From: Palsa-504 sp963800415 | Lineage (GTDB): Bacteria; Actinomycetota; Actinomycetes; Streptosporangiales; Streptosporangiaceae | Assembly (NCBI GenBank): GCA_963800415.1 | Contig: CAWDBS010000071.1 | Span: 37,173 to 101,172, forward strand | Direction: 5' to 3' | DNA length: 64,000 nt | Shown here: positions 8,153-16,464 of the stretch, piece by piece | Layout of the letters: the number at the start of each line of letters is the position of its first letter | Position numbering within the stretch: position 1 is the stretch's first letter | The notes under the pieces: model-generated | What the model saw: the letters and a program-made list of their open reading frames with translations, nothing else | The model's database searches: none | Told to the model about the DNA's origin: nothing | Program-made: the position numbers and the translations under genes

Positions 8153-9747
8153 GAAATAAGCTCCAAGCTCTCTGATGCTATCCTGTGCGCGTTAGCCATA
8201 ACTGTTAGCCCGAAGGTCATTGCCGGCACTGTGGGAAATACGGATGCGTCCACTAGATGAATCCGCTCCCATGATCCGACACGTCCCAATCTGTCGCTAC
8301 TAAATATAATAGACCTGTCAGTAGCATGAGGAAAGCTCCCTCCCCAGTGATAGCTTTTCCCGGCAGCAGATAGCCGCAACATTGGTATCAGCGGATACAA
8401 ATCAAGTATCCGGGCCGACTGGATAAGCCTGAGCAAGACCGCGCGTAGCATCCGGCTTTGCGCCGAGGGCGGGGATTCGCTGGAAATATTAAAATCAGGA
8501 AATTCCAAGTGATCGCGTCGAGATCCTATATGTATGCGCAGCCGAGAGGAATTCCATGACGGCAGATAACCGAATGCAACAGTTAGACGACGCAATAGCT
8601 GTACCTGAAGCCACTCTGCTGAGCGGGTGCGAAGTATTGACGGAAGGCCGTTAATAAACGCGGAGTTGAATGTATAGAAATGAAGTGTCGAGATATCGAC
8701 AGAGCCTCCGTCGGGAGCGACGATCATGTTGAACTGATTAAGCGTGAAGTCGCGCTTATTTCGAGGATCCTCAGTAGCCCGCAGCGATAGCAGCGGTAGA
8801 ATGAACTGCCGCGATTCAAGCATCGGCAGATCAACGTCAAAGAATCCTAGTGAGTTCGCAACGAGCCGGGTAGTACCTATTGCGCCACACGCGACATAGA
8901 CACGGTCAGCCTCAAATCGTCGCATCCGGCCCGTGGCGATTTCTTTAGTGATTACTGCGACCTGGTTAGCCTCTTCTATAATCTTAAGGGCCAGGAAGCC
9001 GCTATAAAACGTCACTCTACTGGCGCGGCGCAGTGCGTCAAATGTCTGAGCAGCAGAATAAATCAGCCCATATGGGCAGCCGGTCATGCACATCCCGCAT
9101 CGAATGCATTTCTCAGCATCAAACGCTAGGCGCGCCTTTCCTATAGTTATTCCACGATCATTTAGCCTTGACCTATACCTTTCATAGGCAGCGAGTACAT
9201 TCAGACTTCTAGGTGACATTGAAGGAAGCGGGGCCGGTGGCCGCATCAGTGGAAATCTAGCTGCAAGGTCATCCTCTTCGCCAGCGAAAGGGATTTGATG
9301 AAGAATCGCCTCATAGTGGCAGCGCATCGTGGCAGCATTCACAGGCCAACTTTCAAATGCTGCTGTCGTGAAAGGCATAATCTGGGAGCCCCATACATTA
9401 CTGAAGCCGCCGTACGCGGACGAAATCAGAGAAGCGGTCGCACCGTTAACCGCAGTAAGGCCACCGAGCTGGCCCACATTTCGGAATGGATAGTCTGAAC
9501 CGAATATGCGCTTCTCGGGAATACTTGAATTCCGTGAGGCAACAGGCTGCTTTGAGATAAGTTCAATCGTCTGTTCGTCCCACTCATCGGGAGAAGACGA
9601 GGCCAGAGCTTCAATCAGCTGTTCCCGATCGCTTTCAAGCTGAAGGCCAATGTCTATAACAGTAATCTTAAGATTCTCTCGATGGCTCAACGCGAGGGCT
9701 GCGCCTGCGGCAGCAGCTCCGGAACCAATGATGAGAGCTGTGGTCAT
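8122..9747 (-). CDS. GMC-like FAD oxidoreductase with an embedded 4Fe-4S ferredoxin motif
   Basis: A 541-residue flavoprotein. The FAD Rossmann motif is IIGSGAAAAGAALAL at residues 6-20. A GG-rich segment (GGLTAVNGATASLISSAYGG) and the C-terminal block (GRVGSWERIHLVDASVFPTVP followed by AMTFGLTVMANAHR) match GMC-type oxidoreductases. Between them, C214-x2-C217-x2-C220-x3-C224-P is a classic ferredoxin cluster motif, so electrons could pass from flavin to an Fe-S centre rather than to oxygen. GC is low for the window. It is the first gene of the glycan operon and its 3' end overlaps the SDR gene by 31 bases. The substrate is unknown; oxidation of a sugar hydroxyl is a reasonable guess. Confidence 0.8.
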   Translation of the reverse strand: MTTALIIGSGAAAAGAALALSHRENLKITVIDIGLQLESDREQLIEALASSSPDEWDEQTIELISKQPVASRNSSIPEKRIFGSDYPFRNVGQLGGLTAVNGATASLISSAYGGFSNVWGSQIMPFTTAAFESWPVNAATMRCHYEAILHQIPFAGEEDDLAARFPLMRPPAPLPSMSPRSLNVLAAYERYRSRLNDRGITIGKARLAFDAEKCIRCGMCMTGCPYGLIYSAAQTFDALRRASRVTFYSGFLALKIIEEANQVAVITKEIATGRMRRFEADRVYVACGAIGTTRLVANSLGFFDVDLPMLESRQFILPLLSLRATEDPRNKRDFTLNQFNMIVAPDGGSVDISTLHFYTFNSAFINGLPSILRTRSAEWLQVQLLRRLTVAFGYLPSWNSSRLRIHIGSRRDHLEFPDFNISSESPPSAQSRMLRAVLLRLIQSARILDLYPLIPMLRLSAAGKSYHWGGSFPHATDRSIIFSSDRLGRVGSWERIHLVDASVFPTVPAMTFGLTVMANAHRIASESLELISCLYKHRLLP

Positions 9748-10059
9748 CTAAACCGTTCTTTGTGCGTTGCTGGTGTCGTCATTATCGGATACTGCACGTC
9801 ATAGCCATTACTGGCGCTTCAGCCATGCACGCGGTTTACCATGTGATGAAAGGACATTCTAGCAGCTCTAGCCTGATGATTCACCGGAAGTCTTGGCTGG
9901 TCATCGGGGTTAACATTCACGGAAGTGGTGTATGGAGTAGTTGATCCAGGTGTGACTGGCTTGCTTTAGTGCGGCGTATGGTCCTGATGCGAGGCGACCA
10001 CTTCGCGATCCTTCGAGGTGCCTACCCGCAACGAGTGCCGGGCGCGGGACCGAGACCCG
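9748..10059. other. Gene-free, AT-rich upstream region of the glycan operon
   Basis: About 310 bases without a convincing gene. Bases 9748-9960 are AT-richer than average and should hold the promoter for the minus-strand operon that starts at 9747. GC rises sharply at about 9965, where the IS256 remnant region begins. No clear operator repeat was found. Confidence 0.4.
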
Positions 10060-10158
10060 GGCCGGGACGAGGATGGCGCCGGCTGGCTGGCCTTCCTGCG
10101 CGGCCTGGCGGCCCGCGGCCTGTCCAGCGTCGCCCTGATCACCAGCGACGACCCGGTT
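10060..10158 (+). mobile_element. IS256-family (Mutator-type) transposase remnant
   Basis: About 33 codons read EDGAGWLAFLRGLAARGLSSV then ALITSDD. This matches the conserved stretch of IS256-family transposases around the second catalytic Asp (typically EDGA-x-WxxFLRxLxxRGLxGVxLVxSDAH). Neither the rest of the transposase nor terminal repeats are present. The fragment ends exactly where the GH16 gene ends on the other strand. Confidence 0.65.
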
Positions 10159-11094
10159 CTACAGTGCCAGGACGCGCACGTAGGAGACCTGCATCAGGTT
10201 GATTGCCGGCGTGGAGTTGCTGACCTGGGTGTGCCAGCTGGCCGTCTGCGCCGATGCGATGCTGTTGGACAAGATGATGAAGTAAGGGCCAACTGGCACA
10301 TTGCGCGTGTAGGTGCAGACGTTCGAGCCGTCAAAGAAGAACTTAATTGAGCTGCCCTGCCGGTATTCCATCGAGTAAGTGTGATAGTCGGCGGACAGGT
10401 CAGTGCGGCAGTCCAGGAATTGCTGCCGGTTGCCGCTGCTGAACAGGTTGACCGCCATGAGTTGGTTGGGGTTGGTCGTCTTGGAGAGAAAGCCGCCCTC
10501 GAATAGGTCGATCTCCACGCCGTGGTCGTTCCAGGCAGGCAGGAACCAGATGGCCGGCCACTGCCCGCTAGTCAGGTCCGGCATCTTGGCTCGGACTTCT
10601 ACGCGGGCGTCCGCGAAGGTGAACCCAGCTGTGTGCACAGTGCCCGACCCGAAGTTATTGCTGGTGGGGAGCGAGCAGACGACCGAGCCAGTCCAGGAAT
10701 ATCCGGCCGCCTTGGTCCCGCGAGAGGCCCTCAGAGTCAGGCCATCGTCCACCCGGATCGCCGAGGGCAGGTCGTACGCGGCGTTGCGGCCGTTCTTACC
10801 GCCGATCGCCGAACTGGCCTCCGCGACGCTCGGCTGCATAAGCCATGGCCAGCCGTTCGAGTTGTTATCGCATATGTAGGGATTCCAGTGATTCCGGCTC
10901 AGCGATTGCCCGGCGAAGACGTCGTCGAAGAGGACGCGGCCACTGGAGGCGTTCTCGTTGTGAGCAGTCCATGCGGTGAACACCCCTGCCGCAGCGGCGA
11001 AAGTTACGGCAGCTGACCAGCCCAGCAGGCTCCTGCGGCTCAGCCGACGGTGGGGTGCGTGTCGGTGCGCCAAGGGGTCCTGGGAGGATTCCAT
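10159..11094 (-). CDS. GH16-family glycoside hydrolase, Tat-exported
   Basis: A secreted endo-acting beta-glucanase-type enzyme of about 311 residues. The N-terminus has a twin-arginine signal (LSRRSLLGWSAAVTFAAAAG). The catalytic motif E-I-D-L-F-E (in HGVEIDLFEGG) supplies nucleophile and acid/base for retaining cleavage. GQWPAIWFLPA precedes it and SYVRVLAL ends the protein as in other GH16 enzymes. ATG at 11094 (MESSQDPL) is chosen because AAAGGA lies upstream and the twin Arg is then near the start; the frame is open 30 codons further. Placed beside flippase, deacetylase and GT genes, it may trim the exopolysaccharide made here, or feed on external glucans. Confidence 0.85.
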   Translation of the reverse strand: MESSQDPLAHRHAPHRRLSRRSLLGWSAAVTFAAAAGVFTAWTAHNENASSGRVLFDDVFAGQSLSRNHWNPYICDNNSNGWPWLMQPSVAEASSAIGGKNGRNAAYDLPSAIRVDDGLTLRASRGTKAAGYSWTGSVVCSLPTSNNFGSGTVHTAGFTFADARVEVRAKMPDLTSGQWPAIWFLPAWNDHGVEIDLFEGGFLSKTTNPNQLMAVNLFSSGNRQQFLDCRTDLSADYHTYSMEYRQGSSIKFFFDGSNVCTYTRNVPVGPYFIILSNSIASAQTASWHTQVSNSTPAINLMQVSYVRVLAL

Positions 11095-11534
11095 GCGCCC
11101 TGTCCTTTCACGGTGCTCGCCGGAGGATGTCCGGCAAGACCGCATCAGGCGCATGGCGAACGCCAGGTGACCGTTCCTCTGCATGACAACCTCGGTCCCT
11201 TACATTACAAGCTGACCGATGATGCGGTCGCTGGTCCGTCACCCGGTGACCTGCTCCACGACACCAGAACTCCGCGTAACGCCAGAGTCCACTTCGCCGG
11301 TGCGCGCCGACGCCGGCGCGGCATGCCACCCTCGCCAGGGCCGATCGACGGGGCTCCGCTGCCGGCCGGATCGGTCACTCCTCTGCTCGGGCCACTGGGT
11401 GCGCCAGGCACTAGGATCGACTCGTGAAAGGCTGGGGTTCACTCAGCCGCCATGGGACGGCTGAGGGCGGGCGGGGCCCCGCCCGCCCGACCCGGAGGAT
11501 GCCCCGGCTCCATTCCGATCGGGCCCCTGAGAGC
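11095..11534. other. Divergent intergenic region between GH16 and flippase genes
   Basis: About 440 bases separate the minus-strand GH16 gene from the preferred start of the plus-strand flippase. Bases 11424-11534 could encode an Arg/Pro-rich extension of the flippase if GTG at 11424 is used. No conserved protein or repeat was recognised. Promoters for both genes must lie here. Confidence 0.4.
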
Positions 11535-12875
11535 ATGAGCGAGTTCACGCCCGGAGAGCCGGCACGGCCGACGGAGCAGCCGCTGCAGTCCTCGGAACTG
11601 CGGCGACTCTTCACGACCTTCGGCTACCTGGTGGCCAAACAAGGGGCCACGGCGGTACTGGGCCTCGCCTACTGGGCCGTCGCCACGCATCTGTTCTCGG
11701 CGCGAGATGTGGGTCTGGCGGCCGCCGCATCCTCGACGGCATTCTTTCTCGGAGCGATCGGTGCGCTCGGGATCCCACTCCTTGTGCTGGCCGAACTCGA
11801 CTCGCTACCGGCCGCGGTTCGCCGTGTCACCTTCAGCACCGGATTGTCCATCGCGTGTTCGGTTGTCCTGATCCTGTCTTTGGGCACGCTGGCCCTCTCC
11901 CCGCTCCTGGGCGACAGCCTGAGGATCATCGGTCACGACCCGGCAACCGCCGCTTTCTTCGTGATCGGATCAGTGGCGACAGTGGGCGGGCTCACTCTCG
12001 ACGACGCGGCAATCGGACTGCACCGGGGCTCGGCCCAGCTGACGCGAGGCAGCCTGAACTCAGGGCTGAAGCTGGCCTTCGTGGGTGTCCTCGTCCTCGT
12101 CGGGACCAGAACAGCCCCAGGTCTGCTGTTTGCCTGGGCACTGGCGCTGGTTGTCTCGCTCGTGGTCTGTATCCCCATGCTTCGACTCGAACCGACCCCG
12201 GCCGGCGAAGGGAACCTCAGCCATCGGGTGGTACTCGCCCGCAGCTACGGCGTGCTCTCCCTCAAGCACCACGTCCTCAATCTGTCCATCAATTCCATCT
12301 CCTACATCGTTCCGCTGATGGCAGCTCTCCTGATCCGCCCACAGCAAGTGGCCTACTTCTCGACCGCATTCCTGTTGTCGGCCACGGTGCTTATCATCCC
12401 GTACCTGCTGGCGCTGTCCCTGTTCGCCGAGAGGTCAGGCGACCAGGGCCTCCTTCACCGCCACGTCCGCCGAACACTCCCCCTCGGACTGGCTCTGTGT
12501 GGTGGGATCGTGGTCGTCGTCCAGGTGGCGGCTCCCCTTGTCCTCCGCATCTTCGGCCCCGCCTACGTCATCAACGGGACCACTGCATTGCGCCTGCTCA
12601 TCCTGGTAGGCCCCGCCTACGTGATCAAGGACCACTACGTGGCAATCCGCCGCGCGCAGGGCCGCCTGGGCCATGCGGCCAAGATCATGGCGGCAGGCAC
12701 CTCCGCAGAAGCGGTCGGCGCGGCGTTGGGTGGAATCTACTGGGGCATGACGGGCATCTGCATCGGATGGGCCGTCGCCGCCTCGTGTGAAGCCGTCGCC
12801 TTGCTACCCGCGGTGATTCGGGTCTACCACCGAGATTCCCCGGTCGAACCCGATCCCGGCGGGTCATCCGGGTGA
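11535..12875 (+). CDS. MOP-superfamily polysaccharide flippase (Wzx-like)
   Basis: A membrane protein of about 446 residues with 12-14 hydrophobic helices, predicted to move lipid-linked saccharide units across the membrane. It begins with the soluble segment MSEFTPGEPARP and then FGYLVAKQGATAVLGLAYWAVATHL as the first helix, as in oligosaccharide flippases of the MATE/MOP fold. Helices continue to the end (GIYWGMTGICIGWAVAASCEA). The start is uncertain: the frame is open from GTG 11424, and ATG 11499 is preceded too closely by GGAGG. It opens a plus-strand run with the deacetylase and GT2 genes. Confidence 0.8.
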   Translation: MSEFTPGEPARPTEQPLQSSELRRLFTTFGYLVAKQGATAVLGLAYWAVATHLFSARDVGLAAAASSTAFFLGAIGALGIPLLVLAELDSLPAAVRRVTFSTGLSIACSVVLILSLGTLALSPLLGDSLRIIGHDPATAAFFVIGSVATVGGLTLDDAAIGLHRGSAQLTRGSLNSGLKLAFVGVLVLVGTRTAPGLLFAWALALVVSLVVCIPMLRLEPTPAGEGNLSHRVVLARSYGVLSLKHHVLNLSINSISYIVPLMAALLIRPQQVAYFSTAFLLSATVLIIPYLLALSLFAERSGDQGLLHRHVRRTLPLGLALCGGIVVVVQVAAPLVLRIFGPAYVINGTTALRLLILVGPAYVIKDHYVAIRRAQGRLGHAAKIMAAGTSAEAVGAALGGIYWGMTGICIGWAVAASCEAVALLPAVIRVYHRDSPVEPDPGGSSG

Positions 12876-13068
12876 GATCCGCGGTCTGCGTGGCGGTCAA
12901 TGCAACGCCGGGAACGCGGCTCCGGGCCCGGCCTGATGCAGCGGGCAGCGGCCCGTGGTGGCCCACGCATCTCCCAAACTGCTCCCGTCTCGACACAAGG
13001 AGGGGAACCGACAGAACGGGGCTCGCAGCCGCTCAGCCGGGCGCGTTGACCAGTAGGGTGTCGTTACG

Positions 13069-13977
13069 ATGAGGCGCGACGGAACGCTCATTCTCTGCTA
13101 CCACCGGGTAGCGGAAGGCGTCGAGGACCCCTTCCATCTCTGCGTACGCCCCGGCAATTTTGCCGCCCACCTCGAGGAGATGTCGAGGGCACGGGAACCG
13201 TCGACGCTCGCCGATGTATCGGTTCCGTCGCGTCGGCCGAGAGTGATCGTGACCTTTGATGACGGCTACCGCGACAACCTGACCAACGCGCTGCCGATCG
13301 CCGAATCCAAGGGCGTGCCGATCACCGTCTTCGTGACCAGCGGCATCCTGGGAAACCACAACGGTCTCTGGTGGGACCGCCTCGGAACGCTGTTGCGCTC
13401 GCGGCCACCGCATGTGAGGGAGATCGATCTGCCGGCCGGCGGCCGGAACGTCCGCCTCCCACTCGGTTCGTCCGGGATCAGGGCAGACCTCGATTCGGTC
13501 CGCCGCCACCTGCTGCCGCTTCGGGTGACGGAGATCGAACGGGCACTCGATGCCGTCTCGGAGCAATGGCAGGTGGGTTCCGCCCCCCCGCCTGACGCCG
13601 GAACGCTCACCCCCGAGGACCTCCTCCAACTGGCGGCCAGCGACACCGCGACGATCGGCGCCCACACGGTCGATCACGTCCGACTTCGGGATCGTCCGGC
13701 ACGGGAGCAGCAGGACACCATCTCTGGCTCCAGGGAAGAGCTAGAGCAGTCGATCGGCCGGGCCGTGTCGCACTTCGCGTACCCATTTGGCGGCCGCGAC
13801 GACTTCGACGATCGCTCGGTCGACGCCGTGCGTTCGGCTGCGTTCGATACAGCCTGCACCACCATCCCCGGAACGGCCCGTTCCTCGACCGATCCCTACC
13901 GTCTCCCTCGGCGCCTGGTCATGGACTGGGGACGGCTTCGTTTCAGAGTTCAGATGCAACGATGGAGACTTGGATGA
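13069..13977 (+). CDS. Polysaccharide deacetylase (NodB homology domain, CE4)
   Basis: A 302-residue deacetylase expected to remove N- or O-acetyl groups from a glycan using a divalent metal. The NodB catalytic base region is VTFDDGYRDN (residues about 61-71) and the metal-binding His pair is GAHTVDH (about 199-205). SHFAYPFGG is motif 3. No signal peptide is visible, so it may act inside the cell or on lipid-linked precursors. About 190 bases separate it from the flippase; the stop is followed closely by the GT2 gene. Its length suits the family. Confidence 0.85.
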   Translation: MRRDGTLILCYHRVAEGVEDPFHLCVRPGNFAAHLEEMSRAREPSTLADVSVPSRRPRVIVTFDDGYRDNLTNALPIAESKGVPITVFVTSGILGNHNGLWWDRLGTLLRSRPPHVREIDLPAGGRNVRLPLGSSGIRADLDSVRRHLLPLRVTEIERALDAVSEQWQVGSAPPPDAGTLTPEDLLQLAASDTATIGAHTVDHVRLRDRPAREQQDTISGSREELEQSIGRAVSHFAYPFGGRDDFDDRSVDAVRSAAFDTACTTIPGTARSSTDPYRLPRRLVMDWGRLRFRVQMQRWRLG

Positions 13978-14032
13978 GCACGTCACCCTGCCGTGCCGAG
14001 CACCTCGCGAGTGTGTCGGAAGGAGTGATGAG

Positions 14033-14977
14033 TTGCTGAACCGTCCAACGGTATCGGTCGTTATCTGCGCGTATACAGAAGATCGTTGGGTGCAGCTCAG
14101 GAAGTCGGTCTCTTCGGTCGAAGCTCAGACCTCACCACCGATCGAGATCATCGTGTGCATCGATCATAATGACAAGCTGCTGCGGAAGAGCGAAGAGTAC
14201 TTCGGGAAAGGGCGCCCAGCAGGGGCGGTGCCACTGATCGTTCTGGCAAATAAATACAACGGTCGCCTTGGCTCAGCTCGCAATACTGCGGCCGAGTTCG
14301 CGAGTGGTGAGGTGATCGCATTCCTCGACGACGACGCTGCTGCCGCTGCCGACTGGCTGGAACGACTAATTGCCCCGTATGACGACGAACGGGTAGGCGC
14401 CGTGGGCGGTGCGCCATTGCCAGTATTCGAGGTGAGGCGGCCCCGTTGGTTTCCGTATGAGTTCGACTGGGTGTTCGGTTGCGCCTATCAGGGTCTTCCA
14501 TTGACCCGCGCACCGCTCGCGCATCTCATTGGCGCGAACATGTCAACAAGACGCTCCGCCTTGCACGAGGTCGGCGGCTTCCACTCAGATGATCACGATG
14601 ACATGGATATGTGTCACCGGATGACATATGCTCAGCACAGAGTCCTTTATGAGCCACTTGCTATTGTATATCACTTCGTACCAGCCACCCGAACGACGTG
14701 GCACTATTTTTGGAGGCGGTGCTACCTCGTCAATCAAGGTAAGGCAGAGGCGTTCGCCAATATGCAGGAAGCCGCGAGCCTGGATGCGGAACTGGCCTTT
14801 GTCACACACACATTGACGACCGGCGTCCTGGCCGAGATTCGCTATGTAATTCGAGGTGACCTGTACGGACTCGCACGCGTCGGCGCGATGATTGCGGGGA
14901 TCGCCCTCGCGGGCCTTGGGCATTCGTCGGGAAAGTTGCGCCTCCGCTGGTCGCGCCGAGTACCTGCCATCGGGTAG
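14033..14977 (+). CDS. GT2-family (GT-A fold) glycosyltransferase
   Basis: A 314-residue inverting glycosyltransferase. It opens with PTVSVVICAYTEDRW, the nucleotide-binding strand, followed by GSARNTAAEFASGEVIAFLDDD with the DxD-like metal site, and GANMSTRRSALHEVGGF in the acceptor region. The C-terminus is basic and moderately hydrophobic. TTG at 14033 is chosen as start because GGAAGGAG (14018-14025) sits correctly before it and no ATG or GTG lies between it and the conserved fold. It follows the deacetylase by 55 bases. A truncated paralogue of its first 25 codons lies at 18193. Confidence 0.85.
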   Translation: MLNRPTVSVVICAYTEDRWVQLRKSVSSVEAQTSPPIEIIVCIDHNDKLLRKSEEYFGKGRPAGAVPLIVLANKYNGRLGSARNTAAEFASGEVIAFLDDDAAAAADWLERLIAPYDDERVGAVGGAPLPVFEVRRPRWFPYEFDWVFGCAYQGLPLTRAPLAHLIGANMSTRRSALHEVGGFHSDDHDDMDMCHRMTYAQHRVLYEPLAIVYHFVPATRTTWHYFWRRCYLVNQGKAEAFANMQEAASLDAELAFVTHTLTTGVLAEIRYVIRGDLYGLARVGAMIAGIALAGLGHSSGKLRLRWSRRVPAIG

Positions 14978-15214
14978 CGGAGCTGGGATGCGCGTGTGCG
15001 GGAGGCCGGCGCTCGCCGCGGCGACGGGCGACCTCGTTGACGGGCCCGGTGATCCACACGCCGAAGGGAATCCTGCGGTCGGCCGCGTCGAATGCCAGCG
15101 CGGCCGCGGCTAGCAGCAGCGGACCAGCCCACAGCGTTACTCCGATGACCTGCGCCGTGCTTCGCCGCCGGTCGTGGCCGGCCGGGTTTCAGAGGCGGCC
15201 GCTACGCCAGAAAA
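14978..15214 (-). other. Gene-poor stretch with a possible membrane-protein fragment
   Basis: No complete gene. On the minus strand, about 15140-14990 reads a hydrophobic helix followed by DAADRRIPFGVWITGPVNEVARRR. This looks like the end of a short actinobacterial membrane protein, but neither its start nor its family was identified. It lies between the GT2 gene and the duplicated leader. Confidence 0.3.
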
Positions 15215-15458
15215 CCAAGGTAATCACGGACAGAAGCTAACAGGTTACATGAAGTTCTGCGACAGAGTCGCACAAAAGCCATACCAGGCATCTTCCTCCG
15301 GCACGACAGTGACTGGTATCGTTTGTATTTCCGTATGTCACGGGGCGGGTGGAGGTAAATGAAACCTAAACAGTAGGCGACTTCCATGTCGGGGGGGCCG
15401 TGTAAAGGGTCGCCGTTTACCCTTGCCTGGAATCATGAGGGAGCCATGGTGTCTCAGG
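15215..15458 (+). repeat. Leader repeat, copy 1 (244 bp), upstream of GT2 gene copy 1
   Basis: This stretch is strongly similar to 21197-21440 and precedes a second copy of the same glycosyltransferase gene. Shared features are a perfect TGCGAC-AGA-GTCGCA hairpin (15258-15272), an inverted ATACCAG/CTGGTAT pair (15281-15287 and 15313-15319), and an AAAGGGTCGCC stretch near the gene. A 37-codon frame (15249-15362, MKFCDRVAQKPYQ... CHGAGGGK) spans the hairpins but has no ribosome binding site, and it differs from the other copy mostly by amino-acid-changing substitutions. It therefore looks more like a conserved 5' regulatory leader than a gene. Confidence 0.7.
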
Positions 15459-16388
15459 TCGGCTCGAATCTACCTTGGCCACGTGTATCCGTGGTCGTTC
15501 CGACTTTGAATGAAGCAAGAAACCTGCCGTACGTTTTCTCGCGGCTGCCCGCGGAGGTCCACGAGGTGATCGTGGTGGACGGGCACTCGGTGGACGACAC
15601 GATCGCGGTAGCCCGCCGGCTGACGGCCCGACGTCCGGGTAGTGCTGCAGACCCGCCGGGGGAAGGGGAACGCGCTCGCTTGCGGGTTCGAAGCCGCGAC
15701 CGGTGACGTCATCGCCATGGTCGACGCGGATGGCTCGGCGGATCCGGGCGAGATCCCGAAGTTCGTGCATGCGCTGCTGAGCGGCGCGGACTTCGCAAAG
15801 GGAACACGGTTCGCCGCGGGCGGCGGCAGCAGTGACATCACGCGGCTGCGCAGGCTCGGTAACCGCCTGCTCGGCGGGGTGGTCAATCTCTGCCATGGAA
15901 CGCACTACTCAGACCTCTGCTACGGATTCAACGTGTTCTGGCAGAAGCACGTTCCGGTCCTGGGCCTGGACATCACCTCTCCTCCTTCACCCAGGGGCGA
16001 CGGGCGGCTGTGGGGCGACGGCTTCGAGATCGAGACGCTCATCCACATGCGGGTAGCGGAGGAGGGACTCCGCGTCGCTGAAGTTCCAAGTTTCGAGCAT
16101 GCCAGGATCCACGGGGCGAGCAACCTGGACGCCATCAGCGACGGCCTTCGCGTGCTGACGACCATCCTGGTCGAACGCCGCCGCGCCCGCTGCCGTCACC
16201 GTTCCCGCCGCCGCGCGCCGGGCGCACGAACCGCGGCGGTACTGGCCCACGGCCTTATCCACACGGAGACGGCCTTCGTGCGCATGCTTTACGTCCTGCA
16301 CTCCATCGAGCACAGCCGCCCCCTGCATACACCGGGCAAGACACCGGTTATCGGCCACCGATCACATCGCCGGCGTTCTCCTGGTTGA
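15446..16388 (+). pseudogene. GT2-family glycosyltransferase, copy 1, frameshifted
   Basis: A dolichyl-phosphate-mannose-synthase-like GT2 of about 310 residues. The first frame gives MVSQVGSNLPWPRVSVVVP, TLNEARNLPYVF and EVIVVDGHSVDDTIAVARRL. The second frame (from about 15624) gives RGKGNALACGFEAATGD, MVDADGSADPGEIPKF and GYGFNVFWQ-type acceptor segments. Comparison with copy 2 shows one extra G at about 15622 (GGCTGACGG against GGCTACGG), which causes the frameshift. The remainder is almost identical to copy 2. It likely adds a sugar to a polyprenyl phosphate or glycan. Inactive as read, unless the extra base is a sequencing error. Confidence 0.85.
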
Positions 16389-16464
16389 GAGCCAGGTGAG
16401 TTGACATCCTCCGTCGCCTGAAGGCCAACGCCACCGCTTCAGCGGCGCGCGCCGGCCCGGCAGC

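Noticed and set aside
13975..14040. 21-codon frame overlapping the deacetylase stop (MSTSPCRAEHL...)
   Set aside because: It has an ATGA overlap but no ribosome binding site or recognisable sequence; probably the leader of the GT2 gene.
15249..15362. 37-codon frame in the leader as a peptide gene
   Set aside because: No ribosome binding site, and differences from the second copy are mostly amino-acid changing.
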